A program made the translations under genes and the position numbers. This document shows, piece by piece, positions 1 to 6,759 of a stretch of 15,573 nucleotides of DNA (the first letter of the stretch is position 1; every line of letters begins with the position of its first letter). The DNA comes from JBEKZQ01 sp049509675 (GTDB lineage: Bacteria > Planctomycetota > Planctomycetia > Pirellulales > Thermoguttaceae), in the NCBI GenBank assembly GCA_049509675.1, contig JBEKZQ010000100.1, positions 1 through 15,573 of the forward strand, given 5' to 3'. The notes under the pieces were generated by a model. The model was not told the DNA's origin and made no database searches. It saw only the letters and a program-made list of their open reading frames with translations.

Positions 1-1075
1 ACTTAATCCCCGGGCTGCGTTGCAGGGCGCCGCGAACGCCGAGCACCTCGGGATGCCGCGCAATCTTGTCGCTGAAGACCCGCGCGTCATCCAGGATCGG
101 TCGCAACTCCCGCGTCAACTCGTCCACGTTCCGGGCAGCCCGATTCAGATGCTGGTAGAGGTCCGGGCTGCTGACCAATTGGCCCAGGGAACTGTCCGGA
201 CGGTTCAGCGCGGTGCTGAACTTGAGGAGTTCGTCGGCCACGCTATCGATCTTCGCAACGCTTTGATCGATGCGGTCGACCAATTCGCTGCCGCGGGCGC
301 CCAGCGGCTTGGTAATTCCCTCCACGTTCTGCAGGTTCCGCGCCAGCGAGTTCATGCCCTGGCCCACCACGTCGATGGTCTGCCGCGTCTCTTTGAGGAC
401 CTGCGGCAATTGCGTGATCGTGTCCTTCAGTTGTTCCTGAGCCTTCGGATCGCCGATCACGTTGTTGACGTGCGTCAAGGTCGTCTGCATGGTCTTGAGG
501 GCTTCGTCGGCCCGCTCGATGGCCTGCGTCAGCCGCGCTTCATTGGCGTCCAGCAGCCTGCTGATTCGCTGCATGGTGCTGCTCATCTCGCGGCTGGCCT
601 GACCGACGGATTTCATGGTGTCGCCCAATCCCTGTTGCAGGTTGGCAACGGCCTGTGTCAGCCCCTCGGGGGACCTGCCCTCGATGGTCTCACCGTTGAC
701 GATCGGCGTGCCCGGTTCCCGGGCCTGGAGATTGCCGACGAAGTCCAAGGTCGCGTCGCCCCCCAGCAGCGAGCTGCTGATCAAGCAGATGTCGTTGCGA
801 TACAGTTGCCGGTTGGCGTAGATTTCGGCGGTTACCAGCACGGCCCTATCGTTGTCGGTGAACTGCACGTCGGTGACACGGCCGATGGGCAGGCCGTTCT
901 TGCGCACCGGCGTGTCGGGCGCGACGCCGGGAGCCGCCGTGAAACGCACGTGAACCGTATAATGGCCTTCCAGCAACGGTGGCAACTCGCGGAATGAGAG
1001 GGCCAGGATGCCCGTGATCAACAGCGTGGCGAAGACCAACATGCCGACGCGGAATTGCATGCTGCGTTCGTTCAT
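1..1075 (-). CDS. mlaD: MlaD-like MCE-domain protein, C-terminus cut by window edge
   Basis: Substrate-binding part of an Mla-type phospholipid transport system: a single-pass inner-membrane protein whose MCE domain faces the periplasm. The frame is open from the ATG at 1075 to base 1 (358 residues, no stop). Residues about 10-27 are the membrane anchor. Residues about 39-115 form the MCE domain, with the typical stretch PVRKNGLPIGRVTDV and later LLGGDATLDFVG. The rest is a long helical region rich in Q, L and D, as expected for the helical tail that forms a channel in MCE hexamers. The last visible residues, VRGALQRSPGIK, resemble the extreme C-terminus of planctomycete MCE proteins as I remember them, so few codons may be missing. 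The start ATG overlaps the mlaF stop as ATGA, which implies translational coupling. The family is certain; the substrate (phospholipid or other lipid) is inferred. Confidence 0.9.
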   Translation of the reverse strand, partial: MNERSMQFRVGMLVFATLLITGILALSFRELPPLLEGHYTVHVRFTAAPGVAPDTPVRKNGLPIGRVTDVQFTDNDRAVLVTAEIYANRQLYRNDICLISSSLLGGDATLDFVGNLQAREPGTPIVNGETIEGRSPEGLTQAVANLQQGLGDTMKSVGQASREMSSTMQRISRLLDANEARLTQAIERADEALKTMQTTLTHVNNVIGDPKAQEQLKDTITQLPQVLKETRQTIDVVGQGMNSLARNLQNVEGITKPLGARGSELVDRIDQSVAKIDSVADELLKFSTALNRPDSSLGQLVSSPDLYQHLNRAARNVDELTRELRPILDDARVFSDKIARHPEVLGVRGALQRSPGIK

Positions 1076-1917
1076 GGCAAACGGCCGCCTTCTTCGGCCT
1101 GGCCGATCTCCATCAATCGTTCGCCTGCCTCGCCGCGGACGAATTGCGTGACGCGCTTGTCGGCGGCCGAATCCAACAGCCGCGACGGGCCGTCGAAGAT
1201 GATCTGCGGCTCGCCGGCCTCAAGCCGCCCCAGCGGATAGAGCATGACCACGCGATCGGCCACTTTCTGTGCCGTCCGCATGTCGTGCGTCACGATCACG
1301 CTGGTCACCGGATGACGCTGCCGCGTGCTCAGGATCAGTTCGTTGATTACGTCGCTCATGATCGGATCCAGCCCGGTAGTCGGTTCGTCGTAGAGCACGA
1401 CTTCCGGTTCCATGGCCAGGGCCCGGGCCAGGCCCACGCGCTTCCGCATGCCGCCGGAAAGCTCGGCCGGCTTCTTGAAGAGGATGTTGCCGGGCAATCC
1501 CACTTCGGCCAGCCGGGCGAGCACGATTTCGCGGACCTCGGCCGCGCTCTTGGGCGTATGCTGGCGCAAAGGGAAGGCCACGTTCTGGGCCACCGTCATG
1601 CTATCGAACAGGGCCGCCTGCTGGAACAAGAACCCAAAACGCGTCCGCTGCCGCGTGAGCTCACGATCGCCCAGCAGGGCCATGTCTTGACCGTCGAAGA
1701 GCACCCTGCCCCGCACCGGCCAGAGCAAGCCGATGATCGTTTTCAACAGCACGGTCTTGCCGCAACCGCTCTCGCCGATCACCGCCAGCGTCTGGCCGCG
1801 GCCTACCTCCAGGTTGATGTCCCGCAGCACCCGATGAGCGGTGAACTCGATGCTGAGATTCTCCAGCCGGATCAACGGCTCGCCGGAAGGGATCGGGTTG
1901 TGGGTAGTGCTGACCAT
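1072..1917 (-). CDS. mlaF: MlaF-like ABC transporter ATPase
   Basis: Cytoplasmic ATPase of the Mla/MCE lipid transporter; it powers the MlaE permease. All nucleotide-binding motifs are intact in 281 residues: Walker A GESGCGKT (48-55), Q-loop around FQQAALFDS (98-106), signature LSGGMRKRVGLARALA (153-168), Walker B VVLYDEPTTGLDP (173-185) with catalytic Glu178, and the H-loop His211 in IVTHDM. GGM in place of GGQ in the signature is normal for this subfamily. It ends near TQFVRGEAGERL, the usual MlaF C-terminal pattern. The gene starts 21 bp after the mlaE stop, and its TGA overlaps the mlaD ATG. No Shine-Dalgarno precedes the chosen ATG, so coupling to mlaE translation is likely. A specific Mla role rather than another MCE system is inferred from gene order. 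Confidence 0.93.
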   Translation of the reverse strand: MVSTTHNPIPSGEPLIRLENLSIEFTAHRVLRDINLEVGRGQTLAVIGESGCGKTVLLKTIIGLLWPVRGRVLFDGQDMALLGDRELTRQRTRFGFLFQQAALFDSMTVAQNVAFPLRQHTPKSAAEVREIVLARLAEVGLPGNILFKKPAELSGGMRKRVGLARALAMEPEVVLYDEPTTGLDPIMSDVINELILSTRQRHPVTSVIVTHDMRTAQKVADRVVMLYPLGRLEAGEPQIIFDGPSRLLDSAADKRVTQFVRGEAGERLMEIGQAEEGGRLP

Positions 1918-1938
1918 GAGGAGATTGTACTATGCGGA

Positions 1939-2811
1939 TCAGAAGATTTTTGGGCCCTGCGGCCAGAACGCGGCATAGGTGGCGTTCAGGCCGATGGCCA
2001 GGATGAGGTCCAGTGCCAGGATGACGACGAACGAGTAGACGAAGGCCGTCGTGGCCGCCCGCCCCACGCCTTCCGCCCCGGCCTCGCAGTTGAACCCGCG
2101 ATAGCAACTGATTAGCGCAATGGCTGCGCCGAAAAAAAGACTCTTGAAAACGCCCGCAAACAGGTCGAATTCATGCACGTAGTCGCGCGAGTTGACCCAG
2201 TAATGGTGCCAATCGATGCCCAACACGTAGACGCCATACCAGGCCCCGCCCATGACGCCCATGAAGTCGGCCATGATCGTCAGGGCCGGGATCAATAACA
2301 AGCAGCCCAAAAAGCGGGGAACGACCAGGTAGTGGATCGGGTTGGCGCCCATGCTGGCCAAGGCATCGATCTGCTCGGTGACGCGCATGGTGCCCAGTTC
2401 GGCGGCCATGGCGCTGCCTACCCGGCCGGCCAACATCGTGGCGGCCAACACCGGGCCCAACTCGCGCACCAGCGACATGTTGATCACCGCTCCCAACCGC
2501 GATTCCATACCCAACATGCGGAACTGCCCGTGCGCCTGCTCGGCCAGCACCATGCCGATGAACGTCCCCGTCAGGGCCACCACCGGCAGGCTCAGTACGC
2601 CGATCTGGTAGAAACTGGGCACCAGCGTGCCCTTCTTCGGGAAGCGAACCAACATCCAACGCATCGTGCGCAGGCCGAACAAGAACGCGGCGCCCATGCC
2701 GACCGTCCAATCGATCGTCAGGGCCCCCAGTTCGGTGATCCCGTTGACGACCAGATCCAACAGGCCGCCGGCCCGCGATCGGGAATTCGCCACTGAAGTG
2801 TTGCCAGACAT
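1939..2811 (-). CDS. mlaE: MlaE-like ABC transporter permease
   Basis: Inner-membrane permease of the MCE lipid transporter. The 290-residue length fits the family (about 260-290). It begins with a short polar N-terminus and an amphipathic stretch, followed by about five membrane segments. The family hallmark lies at residues 116-150: RELGPVLAATMLAGRVGSA, then AAELGTMRVTEQIDAL, the conserved cytoplasmic region that contacts the ATPase. Residues 168-195 and 255-285 are further membrane segments. It is the first gene of mlaE-mlaF-mlaD, all leftward and tightly packed. The 376 bp upstream contain hairpins but no convincing promoter that I could identify. No Shine-Dalgarno is obvious before the ATG at 2811. 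The family assignment is certain. Confidence 0.93.
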   Translation of the reverse strand: MSGNTSVANSRSRAGGLLDLVVNGITELGALTIDWTVGMGAAFLFGLRTMRWMLVRFPKKGTLVPSFYQIGVLSLPVVALTGTFIGMVLAEQAHGQFRMLGMESRLGAVINMSLVRELGPVLAATMLAGRVGSAMAAELGTMRVTEQIDALASMGANPIHYLVVPRFLGCLLLIPALTIMADFMGVMGGAWYGVYVLGIDWHHYWVNSRDYVHEFDLFAGVFKSLFFGAAIALISCYRGFNCEAGAEGVGRAATTAFVYSFVVILALDLILAIGLNATYAAFWPQGPKIF

Positions 2812-2833
2812 GTCTTATCGTAAGAACGGTTTG

Positions 2834-2852
2834 CACAGGCTGGTGGCCTGTG
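2834..2852. repeat. Perfect inverted repeat in the mlaE leader
   Basis: CACAGGC-TGGTG-GCCTGTG: 7-bp arms and a 5-nt loop, ending 23 bp upstream of the mlaE ATG. It could be an RNA hairpin in the mla leader, an operator, or a dispersed intergenic palindrome. Nothing in the window decides between these, and I saw no second copy here. Confidence 0.5.
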
Positions 2853-2865
2853 GGCAAGAAATTTT

Positions 2866-2894
2866 CCAGGCCGCGCGGCGCAGCCGCTGCCTGG
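2866..2894. repeat. GC-rich imperfect hairpin upstream of mlaE
   Basis: Outer arms CCAGGC and GCCTGG enclose an inner GCGGC-GCA-GCCGC stem. On the plus strand it is followed by TTGTTTCTT, which would suit a terminator, but no rightward gene ends here. On the minus strand it would sit in the mla leader RNA. Function unknown. Confidence 0.4.
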
Positions 2895-3091
2895 TTGTTT
2901 CTTCGTCGCAGATAGCCTGGGGCTTGAGTACGGCTTTGCCGATGACAGCGATTTTTACGATGCGGAAATACAGGGCATTTAGGATGTTTGCGAATTGTGG
3001 GATAACGGCGGCGCATGGGCCAGGAGAAAGTCTGTCAAAAACATTGTGAAAATTTGTGGCAATATGGAGTAATCACCGGGGGGGATGGGCT

Positions 3092-3129
3092 GAAACAAAA
3101 CGACCCGCCGACAACGGATTGTCAGCGGG
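3092..3129 (-). terminator. Rho-independent terminator of the SUMF1-like gene
   Basis: On the minus strand an 11-bp stem (arms 3119-3129 and 3104-3114, loop TCCG) is followed by a T-rich run, GTCGTTTTGTTTC. The arms are fully paired only if a G-U wobble (3109/3124) is allowed. That pair is G-U in the leftward transcript but C-A in the rightward one, so the structure points to leftward use. It lies about 60 bp beyond the stop of the SUMF1-like gene. Confidence 0.72.
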
Positions 3130-3187
3130 GCGTGGCCGGCAGAACAGATGAACAGTTGAGCAGGCGATACCCGCAGGCCATCGGTCA

Positions 3188-4066
3188 TCAACTTGCGGCC
3201 GGTGGTACGGCTCGTCCCTCGCCTTCGCTTCGGGCTGCGCACCGGCTCCGCTCGCTCACCCTTGCTTCCTCCGCCACTCGGGAGACACGCACGCCCTGGT
3301 CGCAGGGCCTGAACCCGGACTCGTAGTTGACGCGGAACGCCGAACGGCAGTACCAGGCGGGGTGGAGCCAGCTCCCGCCCCGGAGCACGCGGTCCCAGCC
3401 CGCGGCAGCACCCGGCGGATCGTCCCTCGGCGAACCCGCATAGTACCCGCCATCACACCAGTCCGCACACCACTCCCACACGTTCCCGTACATGTCATAT
3501 AGACCCCAGGCGTTCGGCTTCTTCTCGCCCACCGGGTGCGTGCTGCTGCTGGAGTTGTTCGCATACCAGGCATATTCGCCCAGCCCCGACTCATCGTCTC
3601 CGTAGCAGTACCTCGTCGTGCTCCCCGCACGGCACGCATATTCCCACTGTGCCTCGGTAGGAAGCGAGAATCTCCCGCCGCCGACCTTTGCTGTGAGCTT
3701 GACGCAGAACTGCTGGCAGTTGTCCCAACTGACCTGCTCGACGGGATTCTTCGGTCCCTTGAAATGGCTCGGGTTGTTGCCCATCACGGCTTCCCACTGC
3801 TCCTGCGTCACCGGATACTTGCCCAGGTAGAACGGCTTGGTGATCCGAACCCGGTGTTGCGGCTTCTCGTTGCCCAAGGCGTTGCTGTCCGAATCGGGCG
3901 AGCCCATCAGGAACTCGCCCGCCGGGATCAGCACCATCTCCAGCTTCACGCCGCCGCCGAGGTCCACGGTCATTTCCTTGCGCGCAGTCGGAGCTGTGCC
4001 GGATTCCTGCCCGCAGCCACCTGCAACAACCACAAGCACTACGCACCAAATCGCCGACTGTTGCAT
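3188..4066 (-). CDS. SUMF1/FGE-like domain lipoprotein
   Basis: Secreted or membrane-tethered protein with a formylglycine-generating-enzyme-like (SUMF1) fold. Residues 1-18 look like a lipoprotein signal, with a hydrophobic run and then AGGC at 15-18; the -3 residue is Ala rather than Leu. The domain spans about 36-262: MVLIPAGEFLMGS (44-56), YPVTQEQW (84-91), LPTEAQWEYACRAG (135-148), GLYDMYGNVWEWCADW (188-203) and RVLRGGSW (226-233). In true FGE two cysteines five residues apart follow the GGS; here the first position is His235 and only Cys240 remains, so formylglycine synthesis is unlikely. A structural, carbohydrate- or ligand-binding role is more plausible. About 30 Arg/Glu/Ala-rich residues follow the expected domain end (VRVSR) and look like read-through into noncoding DNA. 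The start is supported by GGAGG at 4073-4077, 6 nt from the ATG. Single gene with its own promoter and terminator. Confidence 0.85.
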   Translation of the reverse strand: MQQSAIWCVVLVVVAGGCGQESGTAPTARKEMTVDLGGGVKLEMVLIPAGEFLMGSPDSDSNALGNEKPQHRVRITKPFYLGKYPVTQEQWEAVMGNNPSHFKGPKNPVEQVSWDNCQQFCVKLTAKVGGGRFSLPTEAQWEYACRAGSTTRYCYGDDESGLGEYAWYANNSSSSTHPVGEKKPNAWGLYDMYGNVWEWCADWCDGGYYAGSPRDDPPGAAAGWDRVLRGGSWLHPAWYCRSAFRVNYESGFRPCDQGVRVSRVAEEARVSERSRCAARSEGEGRAVPPAAS

Positions 4067-4072
4067 CGCAAA

Positions 4073-4143
4073 CCTCCAAAAAGAAAGGGGGTTCTAGTTC
4101 GGACAACCACGGTCAGTATACGCCGTCGAAGCCCTTCCCACAA
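4073..4143 (-). promoter_or_regulatory. Promoter boxes and Shine-Dalgarno of the SUMF1-like gene
   Basis: Leftward: TTGTGG (4138-4143), a 17-nt spacer, TATACT (4115-4120), then GGAGG (4073-4077) 6 nt before the ATG at 4066. The -10 box matches the sigma-70 consensus at 5 of 6 positions, the -35 only at 3 of 6. The ribosome site is strong; the promoter is a prediction. Confidence 0.5.
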
Positions 4144-4152
4144 CGGCGAGGG

Positions 4153-4458
4153 ATGAAGAGGATGGCGGGCGAACGCAAGCGGTTCGTCTTCAAGATCAAG
4201 ACGAAAAGTGGCAGAATCGTCGGCAACATCGTCATCGAGGCGAAGGACATCGACTGGGCAATTTGCTCGGGAGTTCACGTGCCATTCCACTCAGGAGACC
4301 AATTCGAGACGATTAGGTGTGGGACCCCGCAGCGACCCCGCTGTGTCATCCTGAAGGTGGCCTCGTCGGCCGACCACGTTAAGATGAATGGTGGCGCTGC
4401 CTTGAATTCCTTTGTCATGGTGACGGCGGACGGCCGCCGATCCCGAATAGATGGTTGA
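4153..4458 (+). CDS. Small hypothetical protein (101 aa)
   Basis: Not confidently recognised. The N-terminal third, RFVFKIKTKSGRIVGNIVIE (residues about 10-29), reads like a beta-hairpin rich in K, V and I. Together with CVILKV at about 64-69 it resembles small planctomycete hypothetical proteins that I only vaguely recall (about 60 residues, beta-alpha-beta). Here there are about 20 extra residues in the middle and a 30-residue tail, so the gene may be diverged or damaged. An alternative ATG lies at 4162. Neither start has a well-spaced Shine-Dalgarno. The stop lies 29 bp before the deacetylase ATG, so the two could be cotranscribed. It is divergent from the SUMF1-like gene. No signal peptide or membrane segment. 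It may not be a real gene. Confidence 0.4.
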   Translation: MKRMAGERKRFVFKIKTKSGRIVGNIVIEAKDIDWAICSGVHVPFHSGDQFETIRCGTPQRPRCVILKVASSADHVKMNGGAALNSFVMVTADGRRSRIDG

Positions 4459-4487
4459 AAAAAACGCTGCACTGCCAGGAACTGGTC

Positions 4488-5402
4488 ATGACCGAGCTTC
4501 TCGTTCTCTCGCCACATCTTGACGACGCCGTCCTGAGTTGCGGCCGGCTGTTGGCCTGTCGCCGCGGCGCCGTGGCGGCCACGCTCTTTCCGGGAAGGCC
4601 GTCGCCGGCGTCGTTGACCGACTGGGACCGAACGTGCGGCTTTCCCGATGCAGACACCGCCGTGGCAACGCGACGGGACGAGGACCGGTCCGCTCTAGAA
4701 TCCTTGGGGGCGACCGCCGTCCATTGCGAGATCCTCGACCGCGTCAATCCCCGCGGGGAAGGATGGGAGGAGAAACTGGTGGCAAGGATCAAGTCCTTGG
4801 TGGCCGAGTTCAACCCAGGCGTCCTGGCGACCCCACTGGGGCTGTTTCACCAGGACCACGTCGCAGTGCGCACCGCTGTACTGAAGGTTGTCGCTCCGGA
4901 TTTCAATGGGCGATGGCTGCTCTACGAGGACCTTCCCTACGCCCGCCGGGAGGGCGCCGCCGCCGAGAACGAGCGAGCTCGCGACGAATTCGCGAGAGCA
5001 GGATACGCGTTGGAGGCAGCCGACGTGGAACTGGCCCCAGACTTTGACGCAAAGCTCGCGGCCATCTACTGCTACGCCAGTCAAATACGCGGCATGGGAT
5101 ACGGATCGGAAGAACAGATCCGAGCAACCTTCGCGGTCGAGCGATACTGGCGCCCCGCCGCGGGAACTCTGCGCTGCCAAGACCCACGACTCGTCGCGCG
5201 GCGCGCAACTGGGGCGAAGATGCCAGAGGCCATCCAACGTCAGGCCGACGGCGAAAAGAGGCTCAAAAGGCCGGCCGTTGGTCTTCTGAACCGAAGTGGG
5301 CTTGCCCCGCGAGAGGGAAGTCGCTATTCTCCCACGCGCTACCATTGGGAGCGACAGTGGAAGGAGCTTACAGAGGAGGAACGCTATGGCAAGTCTGGTT
5401 GA
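4488..5402 (+). CDS. PIG-L/LmbE-family N-deacetylase with aberrant C-terminal extension
   Basis: Metal-dependent deacetylase of the PIG-L/LmbE family, which removes acetyl groups from N-acetylglucosamine-type substrates. The zinc site is visible: SPHLDDAVLSCG (residues 8-19; His10, Asp12, Asp13) and HQDH (121-124; His124). The nearest relatives are sugar-modifying deacetylases in glycan and natural-product clusters. The ATG at 4488 is chosen because AGGA at 4477-4480 lies 7 nt upstream and the motif then begins at the usual distance. A TTG at 4455 would add 11 unconvincing residues. The family fold should end near AVERYWR (216-222). The remaining 82 residues are read across an antisense remnant of a glycosyltransferase gene (5154-5264), so they are probably not an evolved domain. 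The 3' end overlaps the SGNH hydrolase start by 17 bp, which suggests cotranscription. Cytoplasmic, no signal peptide. Confidence 0.85.
   Translation: MTELLVLSPHLDDAVLSCGRLLACRRGAVAATLFPGRPSPASLTDWDRTCGFPDADTAVATRRDEDRSALESLGATAVHCEILDRVNPRGEGWEEKLVARIKSLVAEFNPGVLATPLGLFHQDHVAVRTAVLKVVAPDFNGRWLLYEDLPYARREGAAAENERARDEFARAGYALEAADVELAPDFDAKLAAIYCYASQIRGMGYGSEEQIRATFAVERYWRPAAGTLRCQDPRLVARRATGAKMPEAIQRQADGEKRLKRPAVGLLNRSGLAPREGSRYSPTRYHWERQWKELTEEERYGKSG
5154..5264 (-). pseudogene. Remnant of a GT39-like glycosyltransferase gene, antisense to the deacetylase 3' end
   Basis: Read on the minus strand, this stretch encodes FAVGLTLDGLWHLRPS and flanking residues, matching FAVSLTLDGLWYLRPS in the intact glycosyltransferase at 12008-12115. 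By hand alignment the core 5193-5255 is identical to 12017-12079 at about 53 of 63 bases without gaps, and 17 of 24 residues match. Nothing recognisable of the rest of the protein flanks it, so it is a fragment of a second, lost copy. It lies wholly within the part of the deacetylase gene that encodes the extra C-terminal tail. The alignment is seen directly; the history (insertion of a fragment, then read-through) is inference. Confidence 0.75.
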
Positions 5403-6726
5403 ACGGACCGAAACTTATCGAAAGGACCGCGGGATGACGAGAGACTCGCCACAATGCCGCCGCGCCGAAAACAGGAAACAGATCTTTCTGACAGCGGTCA
5501 TCGCAGTTGGGTCTGTCTGTCTTCTCGCGGTCGGTTTCCTAGCGCGCCATTTCGCCCCTAGTCGGCTGGTCCAAATAAGCCAAGTAGCCTTGCCCTCTCG
5601 ATCTGCTCAGAGGGATCTGGCCGAGGTCCTGGAAGCTTTTTCAAACCACGATTCTCGCCGATCACTGGGAGCAGTGTTGAAATCCGGAGTGCCGCTCGCT
5701 CCTCCTTGGGAGGCATACTATTCGTCCGAAGCCGCATCCAGGAATGCCGACAGCTACTCCTGGGATTGCGAGCGAATCATGACCCCGTTCGTCAACAGCG
5801 GATGCAGCCCCGGCGTGTCGGACAAGGATAACGTGACCATCAACGCTCAACAGTGCCGGGCCAAGACCGATGTCGTTATTCCCAAGCCGCCAGGGGTCTT
5901 TCGCATATTCTTTATTGGCGGATCAGCCGCGTACGGGACGTGCAGCCCCAGCGATGACCGGATAATTGGCGCGTACCTGGAACGATTCCTCAACGCACAG
6001 TCGCCGTCCCGATCAAGGGTCAGATTTGAGGTCCTTACTTTCGCAACGCCTGCGTGGACGTCGACACACGAGCGAATCGTGGTTGAAAACCGCCTTGTCG
6101 ATCTGGCGCCCGATCTGGTCATCAGTTATTCGGGTTCCAACGACATTCATTTTGGGTTCCACGGGACGAATGTTTTCTGGATGTGGACGCAATATGATCA
6201 GTTTGCGCTCGCACAGTACAATCGTCTCCGGGAATTGTGCCAACGTCCCTGCCAGAGAGACGTCAGCTTAACGGAAGCGAGACCCCCCGCCGAAGAGCTC
6301 GCACGCAGGGTGTATCGGAACGTCTACCTGTCACGATGTGCCCTGTCGCTGAGTCGTGTCCCTTATCTGTACATACTTCAGCCAAACTTGATGGTCTCGA
6401 AGAAATGTCTCACGGAGCGGGAGCAGGCTATTACGCGAGGCGCCGACTGGTCCATGGGGCGTATTCCCGGCGTTGAAGAGTACTACCGGAAGGCTTATCG
6501 AGAAATCAGCGATATCCTAAGTCCCCTCGTATCGGACAATACGCCCGGATCGCGATTCTACTTTGCTAGTTTCGCTTCGGTTTTTGATGACGTCACGCAG
6601 GACATCTTCATCGATAACGTCCACTATGGCGACCGCGGCAACGAAAAAGTTGCCTCAGCAGTATTGGATAAGATTGTCTCCGATTCCATCATCGAGACTC
6701 GACTAGGGGACTGCTGCCGACGTTGA
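5386..6726 (+). CDS. Membrane-anchored SGNH/GDSL-family hydrolase or acyltransferase
   Basis: Predicted SGNH-fold esterase or O-acyltransferase with its catalytic domain outside the cytoplasmic membrane. Numbered from the ATG at 5386 (446 aa): one membrane segment at about 33-54 after a basic N-terminus; block I FFIGGSAAYG with nucleophile Ser180; block III SYSGSND (oxyanion Gly250, Asn252); block V DNVHYG with Asp410 and His413. The family set is therefore complete. The start is fixed by AGGAGGA at 5374-5380, 5 nt before the ATG; earlier in-frame codons would run through the remnant region. Many cysteines lie beyond the membrane segment, so disulfides are possible. It overlaps the deacetylase by 17 bp and converges on the radical-SAM gene. 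Relatives are common beside SxtJ/DUF5989 carbamoyltransferase modules and in exopolysaccharide loci, so glycan O-acyl editing is a fair guess. The substrate is unknown. Confidence 0.82.
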   Translation: MASLVERTETYRKDRGMTRDSPQCRRAENRKQIFLTAVIAVGSVCLLAVGFLARHFAPSRLVQISQVALPSRSAQRDLAEVLEAFSNHDSRRSLGAVLKSGVPLAPPWEAYYSSEAASRNADSYSWDCERIMTPFVNSGCSPGVSDKDNVTINAQQCRAKTDVVIPKPPGVFRIFFIGGSAAYGTCSPSDDRIIGAYLERFLNAQSPSRSRVRFEVLTFATPAWTSTHERIVVENRLVDLAPDLVISYSGSNDIHFGFHGTNVFWMWTQYDQFALAQYNRLRELCQRPCQRDVSLTEARPPAEELARRVYRNVYLSRCALSLSRVPYLYILQPNLMVSKKCLTEREQAITRGADWSMGRIPGVEEYYRKAYREISDILSPLVSDNTPGSRFYFASFASVFDDVTQDIFIDNVHYGDRGNEKVASAVLDKIVSDSIIETRLGDCCRR

Positions 6727-6740
6727 TTTGGAGTACGCGC

Positions 6741-6759
6741 CGGAAAAGTCCGTTTTCCG
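6741..6759. terminator. Hairpin between convergent genes, possible bidirectional terminator
   Basis: CGGAAAA-GTCCG-TTTTCCG: perfect 7-bp arms and a 5-nt loop. It sits 14 bp beyond the SGNH hydrolase stop and directly beside the stop of the convergent radical-SAM gene (TAA at 6760-6762). The A/T part of the arms could serve both directions. There is no long T-run beyond the stem, so efficiency is uncertain. Confidence 0.5.

Larger units (their letters stand above)
2812..3187. other. Intergenic region between the SUMF1-like gene and mlaE
   Basis: 376 bp with no gene I can support. It holds, in leftward transcription order, the terminator of the SUMF1-like gene (3092-3129), an AT-rich patch (about 3030-3065), a GC-rich imperfect hairpin (2866-2894) and a perfect 7-bp inverted repeat (2834-2852). 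The mla promoter should lie here. A TTGACA exists on the minus strand at 3033-3038, but the position 17 nt downstream is TGCGCC, so I do not call it. Open frames here lack any recognisable protein signal. Confidence 0.6.

Noticed and set aside
20..997. Long open frame on the plus strand (325 codons)
   Set aside because: It lies opposite the MCE-domain gene, which has clear family motifs on the minus strand. The plus-strand product is rich in R, H, Q and G, typical of an antisense shadow in GC-rich DNA.
1144..2115. Plus-strand open frame of 323 codons opposite mlaF and mlaE
   Set aside because: Antisense shadow of two genes with complete ABC transporter motifs; no recognisable protein features of its own.
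3010..3038. TTGACA on the minus strand as an mla promoter
   Set aside because: The -10 position 17 nt downstream reads TGCGCC, which is not a usable box.
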